Positions 33,324-42,183 of a DNA stretch of 64,000 bases are shown here, piece after piece. How positions within the stretch are numbered: the stretch's first letter is position 1; each line of letters begins with the position of its first letter. A program made the translations under genes and the position numbers. Location of the stretch: NCBI RefSeq assembly GCF_001641265.1, contig NW_020167534.1, forward strand, positions 248,001 to 312,000, read 5' to 3'. The DNA comes from Pseudogymnoascus destructans (Eukaryota > Ascomycota > Leotiomycetes > Thelebolales > Thelebolaceae). The notes beneath the pieces are model-generated. The model was not told the origin of the DNA. It did no database searches and saw nothing but the letters and a program-made list of their open reading frames with translations.

Positions 33324-35272
33324 ATGCTTCCAGCGGCCGTGGGAGAGACTATTCCCGCGCACACTTCACATGTGAGCGTTTTTCGATATACTACCCACCA
33401 TGCCCCGCCCAAATTTCTGGTAGGCCGGAGTGTTGATTAGAACGAACACAGGCTGTCAGCGTTTCTCTTCCAACATGGAAGGCCAACGTCGCATATGAGG
33501 AGGGCGAGCCCTGGGTTATAGACAATATGAAAACTGGCTATCCAAGGTTAGATTTCTCAAATACCCTCCACGAATATGACCGACTAAACGTCCTCAGGTT
33601 TTTTGTCAATAAACTTATCACCGCGCTGGCTGAAGACATTGTTAAGGCCTATGGCAAAGATGGAGAGCAAGCGATGCTATTTCCTGGCCCCGGGGCGGCC
33701 AACAGATGCCTGGACTTTGTTCTTCGAACGGCACCCTCCCTACTGCGAACAAGTATTCGAATAGTTGATCTTGTCATGGACCCTAAGAAAATCACTACGG
33801 AGAGCCTGAAGATCGCAGCTCCGTCTGTTTCCGCCGTTATATTTCCGAAAGAGTTCTTCTCCGTGGCGAAGCAGTACTGGCAGCATTCCGGAGACGGGAT
33901 TTCAAGTCGACGGGGAGAATTCTGTCATAGCTTACTACAAGAAGGTCTCCTAGTTGAGAAATCCACCTTGAAGCATACAACCGAACAACAGCAAAACTTC
34001 CATAAGGGCCCTAAGAGATACAGGAGAGGGATGTCGATTGACAAAACATGCAGCCCTCCTAAAGTCGGTGGTCCAGCTTCGAATGGCACTGGTGAGAAAT
34101 CACCCAGTGTGAGCAACGCGGACAAAGAGTTGTCACAGTTTGTGGAAGAACGGTTTGGCCGCAATCTCGAGGTATCGTTCCTCGGCAATGCTAAGTCTGC
34201 AATTAAGAGGCGAATTGCTGGATCTTTGGTAGGGAGTGTTGATTTGAGTACTGGTTTCAGCAGTACGATGGATGCTAGCGCACGAGGCGTGAGTGGGCTT
34301 TCTGAAGACGACGTGTATTTATATCCATGCGGCATGAACGCCATCTTCAATGCCCACCAATTACTATTGCAAGCCCGAGAACCGCTGAAGAGCATCTCTT
34401 TTGGGTTTCCATACGTAGACACACTCAAGATCTTGCAGAAGTTTGGACCCGGCTGCCTCTTTTATGGAAATGGATCCTCTGAGGATCTGGACGATCTCGA
34501 GAGAAGGCTTCAGAGTGGCGAAAGATATCTGGCTCTCTTTGCAGAATTTCCGGGAAACCCTTTACTGCAATCGCCCGACCTGCTACGGATCAGAAAGCTC
34601 TCCCTCCAGTATGACTTCGCAGTCGTGATAGACGAGACTATTGGCAACTTCATCAACATCAACGTTCTACCCCACGTTGATATTGTCGTAAGCAGTCTTA
34701 CCAAGATTTTTACTGGCGAATGCAATGTGATGGGAGGGAGCGCAATCTTAAACCCAACAGGACCATACTACTCGAAATTGAAAGAAATTGCGAAGACACA
34801 GTATGAAGACAACTACTGGGCCGAAGATGTTTTGTTCATGGAGCGAAACAGCCGAGACTTCATATCTCGAATCGACAGAATCAACCACAACGCAGAGGTC
34901 ATCTGTGACCTACTGAGCTCTCAATCCGTTGTCAAAAAGGTGTACTACCCGAAATGCGTCCAGTCTCGGGAATTTTATGATGCCTGCCGAACTCCGACAG
35001 GTGGATATGGTGGTCTCCTCTCAGTCACCTTCAATACGAAGGCCCAAGCAGTTGCCTTTTTTGATCGCATCGACACAGCTAAGGGCCCCAGTTTGGGTAC
35101 GAACTTCACGTTGACCTCACCATACGTGGTTCTGGCTCACTTCATGGAGTTAGACTGGGCCAGCCAATTCGGCGTTGATCCAGATCTGGTTCGTATAAGC
35201 ATTGGTCTCGAGGAAACAGCGCTTTTGAAAGAAGTGTTCGAGCAAGCTCTTACGGCTGCAGGAGAAGCCTAG
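33324..35272 (+). CDS. STR2: Cystathionine gamma-synthase (fungal Str2/Met-7 type)
   Basis: A PLP enzyme of transsulfuration that joins cysteine to an activated homoserine to form cystathionine. Two exons: a 48-nt first exon 33324-33371 and 33452-35272, giving 622 residues. The joined N terminus reads AVSVSLPTWKANVAYEEGE, a fungal cystathionine gamma-synthase signature, which supports the short first exon. The Cys/Met-metabolism fold is seen in YLYPCGMNAIFNAHQLLL, FGFPYVDTLKILQKFG, FAEFPGNPLLQSPDL and VVIDETIGNF. The PLP-binding Lys is in SSLTKIFTGE (about Lys434). A C-terminal VRISIGLEE segment is also typical. Between about 140 and 230 there is an extra Ser/Lys/Arg-rich region absent from bacterial enzymes but normal in the fungal Str2 group. 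It is divergent from UTP22. Confidence 0.93.
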
Positions 35273-35944
35273 TCGTCGTATTCAACGTTCGGGCCTTGGA
35301 TAGGCCACGAGAAGCTTGAAGGGAAAGACACATGGAAAAAGACATGATGGAGCTATCCACCCACGATATACCAGGCATGAAATCAGATAAGAATTTTGCC
35401 ATCCCTATAAGATGAATCGCACAGGTTTCGAACCGTATATAGCTATAAATAAGACCAGGCGAAAAGTTTTAGTGGGCTTCAAAGCTGTATTCCCCGAGTA
35501 TATGCCACGAACACTATAGAAGAGAACCGATTTGGCTCTAAGTTGCACGAGGTGTCTATGTGAATTCAATAACTCAAGTTAGATTGGTAGCTGGTAAATA
35601 CGCCCATGATAATTTACAGTCCATGTGTATCTTAATTAATGTGCAATATACTGCATTCTATACGTACCTTCATTAATGTTTGCCAGACCATACATACCAG
35701 ATCTGTTACCTGACGATGCACGTGTTGTCGTGAACCGCGTCAAATTCCGAGACGCGCTCTCCACAACGCCGCCACCTTTCAGCCTTAAGGGTCCAAGCTA
35801 GCCGCGCCTTTGTCAAAGCCCACTTCTACTTTAGTCTTTGATGGACGTACGACTCATGGAGGACTAAGCACTACTTTACACAGCGACAGTTGCTATAATA
35901 GTGCTCAAGGGTCTATCCACACCTGGCCAACAGTGGTGAGAGGC
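35273..35944. promoter_or_regulatory. Intergenic region STR2/SMC6
   Basis: 672 bp between two plus-strand genes. It holds the STR2 3' end and the SMC6 promoter. The SMC6 frame is open back to 35810 but without an ATG, so that part is taken as 5' leader. The middle (about 35570-35690) is AT-rich with repeated TTAATTAATG-like words. Confidence 0.45.
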
Positions 35945-38900
35945 ATGGCACCTATAAAGCGCGTCAGGGCGCATATTGACGATGGGGACCTCATATCCGT
36001 GGAAACCTCCAGCTTGCGCTCCGAACCAGTAAGCCTCTCTTTGTTTGGATATAGCTACCAGCTACGTTCCTCCGCATGCCAGCTAACAGAATTACAGCAG
36101 CGAAAACGTGTGCGTTCCTCCAGCGTAACTCCAAGCACTTCGCGTCCCCAACAGGAGCGCTCAAGTTCTCCCTCCGACGTCGAAGAACAGGGCACGGGGG
36201 GTCTGGCTGCAAGCACTCAATACGAACTCGACAGAGATGCCGACTTTGCACACCTTCAGGATGAGGATACTTACGATGAGCGCGCAACACGACGCATCCT
36301 GGCTCGGAGCAAAACGATTGGCGCGAACCGGGCGGCGGACAATGGAATAATTGAAGAGGTTATAATGACAAACTTCATGTGTCACGAGAAACTGCATGTC
36401 ACCTTAGGCCCTCTGATCAATTTCGTCATCGGAGAAAACGGAAGCGGCAAGAGCGCCATTCTCACTGCAATAACGATCTGCCTAGGTGGAAAGGCGAGCG
36501 CAACAAATCGCGGAGCTAGCCTCAAGAGTTTTATCAAGGGAGACCGAGAGCAAGCGAACCTGGAGATTAAGTTAAAGAACCAAGGGAGCGACGCCTATAA
36601 GCCTGAATTGTTTGGAGAGTCGATTATAGTCGAGCGGCACTTTTCAAAATCGGGCACGAGCGGGTTCAAGCTCAAGAGTGCCCAGGGCCGCCTCATCTCG
36701 ACCAAGAAATCCGACATTGAAGATGTGACCGAATACTTCCAGTTGCAAATAGAAAACCCAATGAGCATATTGACCCAGGATAGCGCAAAGCAGTTTCTCA
36801 ACGCCGCTGCGCCAAGTCAGAAGTATAAGATGTTTCTTCAAGGAGTGCAGTTGGAGCAGCTTGACAATGACTATCGTCTTGTTGCGGAAACGATGAATGT
36901 GATGGAGGCCAAGATAAAAGGGCAAAAACTAGCCTTGAAATCTTCCGAGAAGAGAGTTGAACGAGCAAAAGAGCGTGCAAATACCGCAGAGAAGAATAAA
37001 GATCTGCGAAATTCCGAACAGAAATACCTCAACCAACTGGCCTGGGGCCAAGTTGAAAATGAAGAGCAGCAATTACGAGAATTGCAAGAGATCGTTGATG
37101 AGGCTCAGCGCAATATTGAAAAAGCCGAGAACAGTATTGAGAGCATGGACCAGGAATATCAGAGGCACGATGAGGCTGTTGATAGGTCTGACGATGTCAC
37201 ACGCAAGTTGATGGAGGATATGTTTCCTTTGAAAGAGCAGGAGCGAGAGATGAAGGCCAATTGCGATGCCGCCAACCAGGAAGTGGCAAACATGCACCAG
37301 GAGTATCGCCAAATTCGCGACTTTCTTACTGCTTCAAAACAGAAGGTTGCAAAGATAGAGAAGGATATAGCGGCGGAGAGACAACGGATAGAAAATGCAA
37401 ATGGTGGAGCTCATGCTGAAAAGATGGCGGATCTTACAGCTGCACAACAGGTAGCATCACAAGCAAGGCAGAATATGGTCGAACGTGGAGATGATTCGGA
37501 ACTACAAGATTCACACCAGAAAGCTCTCAGGGAGTTCGAGGATTCGAAGGCGCCATTAAGACAGAAGCAGAGTGAGATCGAGCGTTGTCAAGAGCGACTA
37601 TCATCCATATCACGCGACGCGGGGCAACAAATGGCAGGATTTGACCAGAAAATCCCAAGGCTCTTAACCATGATCAAGAATGACCAAGGCTTCAACGAGA
37701 CCCCAGTTGGACCTATCGGCCTCCATATCAAGTTACGTAAGCCTGTCTGGTCCAATGCACTAGAGAGGTCGATTGGAAATGTATTGAATGGCTTTGTGGT
37801 CACAAGCAAGGCCGATCAGCAGCGCCTCTCTAACATGATGCGCCAACTCAATCTTCAAAGATGCCCTATCATGATAGGCAATAACCAGCCTATTGACGTT
37901 CGTGGTCATGAACCTGACAGTCAATTTGATACCGTTTTGCGTGTCTTGGAGATCGACAACGAGCTGATTCGTAGGCAGCTGATTATCAACCAAGGCATAG
38001 AACAGACGATCCTGATTGAAGAGAGGCAGGCTGCAATGAGCGCAATGTATGACGGCGCCAAACCGCGAAATGTCAAACAGTGCTTTTGTCTGAGCGATAG
38101 TCGAAGAGGCTGGGGTCTAAGGCTCGGATATACAGGAGCTTCATCGGATAGAAGCGTTAGCCCTATTATGCCTTCAGAGGGAAAACCTAGGATGAAAACC
38201 GATATCGAAAGCCAACTGTCCCAGCAGAGGGCAATGCTACAGCATCTTCAGAGCGAATTAACTGAGCTTAAATCAAAAACCGATGCCCTTCAACGAGTCA
38301 TGAGGGGTCACGAACAAGCCATACAGAAGCACAAACAAGCCAAGCGAAACGCCGAGAGGGAGCTCCAAAAAGCCGAGGAAGCTATAGAGCGCAAGCAGGC
38401 GGCCCTCGATGAAGATAATGTGGAAGACGGGCGTTTGGAAGCTTTAAGGGACGACTTAACTGAAGCACAGGCTGAAGTAGAGCTCCACAAGGGAAGTTAC
38501 GTCCAAGCACGTCTGGCTAGAGAGGGACAGGACGGCGTTGCTCGGACTCGTAAAGTCGCTCTGGACGCCATCAAATCACAGATCGCGAATCACGATGTGA
38601 TTATCAAGAAGGCAGAGGATAAAGGGAGGAGGCTTCGCCAGGCACGACAGATTGCGTTGCAGACTAAGAATTCTGCCGCGCAGAATCTGGAAGATCTCAA
38701 GGCCGAAAAAGTACGACGTGAGAGGCAGAGGGATACCGAGGCGGAGACTGTTGAAGAGTTCATTTCGCAGGCTAGAATGGTTTGCGCTGAGCGTGTTAGC
38801 CTGGACCGAGGGCAGACGTTGGCGAGTACTGAAAAGAAATATGAGGATGTCAGAGCTTCAATCAGACGCCATGAGAGGTTGGTTGGTGGATCCGATCAAG

Positions 38901-39550
38901 AGATATACGACGAGTTTGCACGGGCGAAAGAATCACATGAAACAGCGGTCCGTCAGTCAGAGAGCCTCATGGAGCTCCTAGCGACTATAAAGCATAGCTA
39001 CCACAAACGTCTCGAAAGGTGGCGCGAATTCCAAAGTAACGTCTCTGCAAGCGCGCGCATGCAATTCACCTACCTTCTCAGCGAGCGCGGCTTCCGCGGA
39101 AAACTAACTCTCGACCACAAAGCAAAGACCCTTTCCATCCGCGTCGAACCAGACGAGACCAAAAGGAGCGCCGAAGGCCGCGCCACAACAACCCTCAGCG
39201 GCGGCGAGAAATCCTTCTCCAACATCTGTCTCCTCATGAGCGTGTGGGACGCCATGGGCTCGCCTCTACGGTGTTTAGATGAATTTGACGTCTTCATGGA
39301 CCAGGTGAATCGCGACGTCAGTACGAATCTGATTATCGGGGCTGCGAGACGGGCTATTGGGAGGCAGTTTATTCTGATTACGCCGACGGGGATTGGGGGT
39401 GGGGCGGAGAGGGATGCGGATGTGAAGCTTATTAGGTTAGTGGTCCTGGTGTTGGAGATTATGTATTATGTGGTATGGTGGATGCTAACGCGATGCAGGC
39501 TTACTGATCCCCGGCAACGACGAATTGACGACCTTGTGACGAATACCTGA
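35945..39550 (+). CDS. SMC6: Structural maintenance of chromosomes protein 6 (Smc5/6 complex)
   Basis: The ATPase partner of Smc5 in the DNA repair and chromosome-segregation complex. Three exons are inferred: 35945-36028, 36098-39435 and 39499-39550, giving 1157 residues. Walker A is GENGSGKS (residues 140-147), the ABC signature is LSGGEKSFS (from about 1061) and Walker B is LRCLDEFDVF (Asp1089/Glu1090). Two long coiled coils flank a hinge near 37650-38160 (QGFNETPVGPIGLHIKL, VVTSKADQQRLSNMM). The final exon completes RLTDPRQRRIDDL. Both introns, 69 and 63 nt, have lengths divisible by three and no in-frame stop, so an unspliced message would still be translated through; they are called because they have good donors, GCTAAC branch sites and acceptors and interrupt family-conserved sequence. 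Confidence 0.95.
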   Translation: MAPIKRVRAHIDDGDLISVETSSLRSEPVSLSLFGYSYQLRSSACQLTELQQRKRVRSSSVTPSTSRPQQERSSSPSDVEEQGTGGLAASTQYELDRDADFAHLQDEDTYDERATRRILARSKTIGANRAADNGIIEEVIMTNFMCHEKLHVTLGPLINFVIGENGSGKSAILTAITICLGGKASATNRGASLKSFIKGDREQANLEIKLKNQGSDAYKPELFGESIIVERHFSKSGTSGFKLKSAQGRLISTKKSDIEDVTEYFQLQIENPMSILTQDSAKQFLNAAAPSQKYKMFLQGVQLEQLDNDYRLVAETMNVMEAKIKGQKLALKSSEKRVERAKERANTAEKNKDLRNSEQKYLNQLAWGQVENEEQQLRELQEIVDEAQRNIEKAENSIESMDQEYQRHDEAVDRSDDVTRKLMEDMFPLKEQEREMKANCDAANQEVANMHQEYRQIRDFLTASKQKVAKIEKDIAAERQRIENANGGAHAEKMADLTAAQQVASQARQNMVERGDDSELQDSHQKALREFEDSKAPLRQKQSEIERCQERLSSISRDAGQQMAGFDQKIPRLLTMIKNDQGFNETPVGPIGLHIKLRKPVWSNALERSIGNVLNGFVVTSKADQQRLSNMMRQLNLQRCPIMIGNNQPIDVRGHEPDSQFDTVLRVLEIDNELIRRQLIINQGIEQTILIEERQAAMSAMYDGAKPRNVKQCFCLSDSRRGWGLRLGYTGASSDRSVSPIMPSEGKPRMKTDIESQLSQQRAMLQHLQSELTELKSKTDALQRVMRGHEQAIQKHKQAKRNAERELQKAEEAIERKQAALDEDNVEDGRLEALRDDLTEAQAEVELHKGSYVQARLAREGQDGVARTRKVALDAIKSQIANHDVIIKKAEDKGRRLRQARQIALQTKNSAAQNLEDLKAEKVRRERQRDTEAETVEEFISQARMVCAERVSLDRGQTLASTEKKYEDVRASIRRHERLVGGSDQEIYDEFARAKESHETAVRQSESLMELLATIKHSYHKRLERWREFQSNVSASARMQFTYLLSERGFRGKLTLDHKAKTLSIRVEPDETKRSAEGRATTTLSGGEKSFSNICLLMSVWDAMGSPLRCLDEFDVFMDQVNRDVSTNLIIGAARRAIGRQFILITPTGIGGGAERDADVKLIRLVVLVLEIMYYVVWWMLTRCRLTDPRQRRIDDLVTNT

Positions 39551-39898
39551 TCATCGCATGATGGCTTCAACGCAGTTGAAATCCTTTGCCACGACGATGG
39601 ACGATCTTGGCCTTCTATTCACATGCAGCATATGGCTGATATGCCTTCATTTCTCGTCTTGTACAGTACTTTAGATTCAGCATACGAAATCCTAATGGCT
39701 CAGCAAGCGCTTTCATTGCTATGCTTGAAGATACCCGTCTAAAACATGGAAATGGAAGCATGCATTCGCCCTTGTGATAGTGATTGGAAACAGCAACCCA
39801 TTCTCGAACCCGCCCCTTTTCAATAATCCGACAGCTACCCATATGATAGACAACCACACCACCCCCCCCTACAATCTATTCTCCCTCTCCCTTCCTCC
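39551..39898. other. Convergent 3' region SMC6/COQ9
   Basis: 348 bp between the stop codons of two convergent genes, with no sign of another gene. It turns C/T-rich next to COQ9. Confidence 0.5.
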
Positions 39899-40672
39899 TC
39901 AAATCCTAACGCCCTTACTCCTCAACAAACTCACCGCCGCCCCCATCTGAAACCCAACCCACTCCCCCACCCCCTCAACCGCCTCCCCCACAGTCCTGGA
40001 ATCGCCAAACCTCCTCTCCAAAAACTCCCTCGTCGCGCCAAACCCCTCACTCGTATCCGTACTCATAAACACCTCGCTCGCCGCATACAGCGCCCCTAGA
40101 CTCGCGCGCTTAGTGTACCAGCTCGAATCGACCGCTACGTCTCCGGCCAAGAACCATATTTCGTCGGCGAGAAGATGTAGTTCCTTCAGCGAGGGGCGGA
40201 TGTTGCCGAACAACGACATTAATGCCAGTGCCTCGGGGAGCTTGGAAGCTACTCCCGCATTGGCTTGCAGCCGGGCCCAGGTTAAGGCTTTGACTTTGGC
40301 TCCCACGCCCGGCGGCCTGGTGTTGGTGCTCGGGTCCACGACGGGGTTGGTGATATCGGTCCGCGAGGCGAGAGCGTGGCGCTGGGTATAGAGATAGTAC
40401 TGGACGAGACCGAAGGCAGCGGTGGGGAAGAGGTTGGTAGATGCATCGAGGTAGCCGGCGTCTTTGGCGCCGAGGTGGAGGGAGGTGGGTGTGAAGCCGT
40501 GGGTTGGGATGTGGGGGAGGGAGGCTGAGAGGATTTGGGACTCGATTGCGTTGAAGGGGCCGGGTGGGGGAGGGTGGTTGTTGGAGTGGTAGGTGCGGGT
40601 GGTGAGGGTGGTGAGGCGGAGGGGGGGGAGGCGGAGGGGGAGGCGGAGGGGGAGGCGGAGGGAGGTGGCCAT
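39899..40672 (-). CDS. COQ9: Ubiquinone biosynthesis protein COQ9
   Basis: A mitochondrial lipid-binding protein with a TetR-like fold that presents ubiquinone intermediates to the hydroxylase Coq7. A single minus-strand exon encodes 257 residues. The core is recognisable from SASLPHIPTHGFTPTSLHLG and AKDAGYLDASTNLFPTAAFGL, then VKALTWARLQANAGVASKLP, WFLAGDVAVDSSWYTKRA and EVFMSTD. The presequence is unusual: LRLP repeats encoded by a 12-bp G-rich tandem repeat (about 40620-40665), basic and free of acids, so still plausible as a targeting signal. The frame is open upstream to an ATG at 41119 through 11-residue repeats, but the ATG at 40672 fits the family. Distal sequence is strongly C-rich. 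Confidence 0.92.
   Translation of the reverse strand: MATSLRLPLRLPLRLPPLRLTTLTTRTYHSNNHPPPPGPFNAIESQILSASLPHIPTHGFTPTSLHLGAKDAGYLDASTNLFPTAAFGLVQYYLYTQRHALASRTDITNPVVDPSTNTRPPGVGAKVKALTWARLQANAGVASKLPEALALMSLFGNIRPSLKELHLLADEIWFLAGDVAVDSSWYTKRASLGALYAASEVFMSTDTSEGFGATREFLERRFGDSRTVGEAVEGVGEWVGFQMGAAVSLLRSKGVRI
40620..40665. repeat. Tandem G-rich 12-bp repeat inside COQ9 presequence
   Basis: Direct copies of a GGAGGCGGAGGG-type unit lie within the COQ9 coding strand complement and specify the Leu-Arg-Leu-Pro repetition. The length is a multiple of three per unit, so copy-number change would lengthen or shorten the presequence without a frameshift. Confidence 0.8.
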
Positions 40673-40861
40673 CTGGGTATTTGGCACAGAGGGGAGGGGC
40701 TTGGAGAGTGGTGTGGTTTCTTGATGGTGGGTTGCTTGGGGACGTTGGGGATTTTGGGGAGTCGGGGAATTGATGATCCGTTGTGGTGGTGTATTCTTCC
40801 AGCTACTTACTCTATACTGTAGTTGGAAGAATACACCTTTGTCTTTTGTGACCTTGTTTTT

Positions 40862-41028
40862 TTGTGACCTTGTCTTTTGTGACCTTGGTGTCTTTTGTGA
40901 CCTTGTCTTTTGTGACCTTGGTGTCTTTTGTAACCTTGTCTTTTGTGACCTTGGTGTCTTTTGTGGCCTTGTCTTTTGTGACCTTGGTGTCTTTTGTGGC
41001 CTTGTCTTTTGTGACCTTGGTGTCTGGT
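40862..41028. repeat. 33-bp tandem repeat, about five copies
   Basis: The unit alternates GACCTTGTCTTTTGT and GACCTTGGTGTCTTTTGT (15 + 18 bases). Copies differ by single bases (GACC/AACC/GGCC). It lies in the COQ9 upstream region. On the minus strand the unit would read as an 11-residue basic repeat in the COQ9 frame, but I regard it as noncoding because it precedes the likely start. Confidence 0.9.
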
Positions 41029-41147
41029 TGGTCTGTCTCAAATCGGCCACCTTGGTGTCTTGCAAAGTATGTGGACCGAGGGGAAAGTTGGCGGTGAGAG
41101 GCTTGGCAGAACTACACAAGTACAGAACTACACAATACTGAACTTCT

Positions 41148-41434
41148 GTAGTAGGGTAGTAGGGTAGTAGGGTAGGGTAGTAGGGTAGTAGGGTAGGGTA
41201 GTAGGGTAGTAGGGTAGTAGGGTAGTAGGGTAGGGTAGTAGGGTAGTAGGGTAGTAGGGTAGTAGTGTAGTGTTTGTAGTAGTGTAGTTGTAGTAGTGTA
41301 GTTGTAGTAGTGTAGTAGTGTAGTTGTAGTAGTGTAGTAGTGTAGTTGTAGTAGTGTAGTAGTGTAGTTGTAGTAGTGTAGTAGTGTAGTTATAGTAGTG
41401 TAGTAGTTATAGTAGTGTAGTAGTGTAGTAGTGT
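41148..41434. repeat. Interstitial TAGTAGGG / TAGTAGTG satellite
   Basis: The first part (to about 41266) is built from TAG and TAGGG words; the second part (about 41267-41434) from TAGTAGTG and TAGTTG words, so it looks like two successive expansions of related units. The words recall fungal telomere repeat TTAGGG but are not the same. The array is bracketed by a 13-bp inverted repeat (41119-41131 and 41461-41473, AGTACAGAACTAC and its complement). Confidence 0.92.
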
Positions 41435-41754
41435 ACTTCTTAGTTCTGTACTCGTGTACGGTAGTTCTGTACTGTAACTACTTACTCTCTTCTCCACATT
41501 GCTCCATCTGTTGGTACCTGTTACCTGTACCTGCTACCTGCCCTCCTAACTTACCTGCTACCTGCCCTCTAACTACTCTACTGCCACCTCCCCTATTGTC
41601 AATCCCGATACGAGTACTTGATACTTACAACTTCGACGCCCTTCTCCTCTTTCCATCGAATTGCCGAGATATCTCGCCCTGAAAGTCGTCGACTTAATCC
41701 CGCATAACACTTTCCCCATTCGTGCTTCCCGTCAGGCCCGAATCTTCTCGTCTT

Positions 41755-41990
41755 CCCTCTTCCCCTTTCCCTCTTCCCTCTTCCCTCTTCCCACTTCCCA
41801 CCCCGTCCCTCTTCCCACTTCCCACCCCGTCCCTCTTCCCTCTTCCCTCTTCCCTCTTCCCACTTCCCACTTCCCTCTTCTCTCTTCCCTCCTCCCTCTT
41901 CCGCCCTCCGCCCTCCGCCCTCCGCCCTCCGCCCTCCGCCCTCCGTCCTCCGTCTTCCCTCTTCCGTCTTCCCTCTTCCACACACTCGCG
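41755..41990. repeat. Polypyrimidine tract with 7-bp repeats
   Basis: An almost purine-free plus-strand stretch made of CCCTCTT, CCCACTT and then CCGCCCT units. It lies 190-430 bases upstream of the GBP2 start, so it is promoter or 5' leader sequence. Mirror-symmetric pyrimidine runs of this sort can form triplex DNA. Long open frames across it on both strands are artefacts of the composition. Confidence 0.85.
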
Positions 41991-42183
41991 CTACACACAT
42001 CCTTGTGCGCACCCCATCGCCCCCATCGCCCCCAGGAACATTCCTAGCTTCTGTCGTCCTGCAGCCTACTCAGCTACTCAAGAGGGTCTTGCAGCTTGGT
42101 GCCAGTGCCAGCGACACTCCCAGCCAGACGTTGGACGTTCTGCTTCATAGAACACTAGAACGCCCTACTCTCGTCATATCATC

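Noticed and set aside
41148..41434. True telomere repeat or chromosome end
   Set aside because: The words are TAGTAGGG and TAGTAGTG rather than TTAGGG arrays, and confident genes lie on both sides, so it is an interstitial satellite.
41599..42150. Long frames on both strands in the polypyrimidine tract
   Set aside because: They consist of simple 7-bp repeats and encode repetitive Arg/Glu/Gly or Leu/Pro/Ser strings with no start context or exons.
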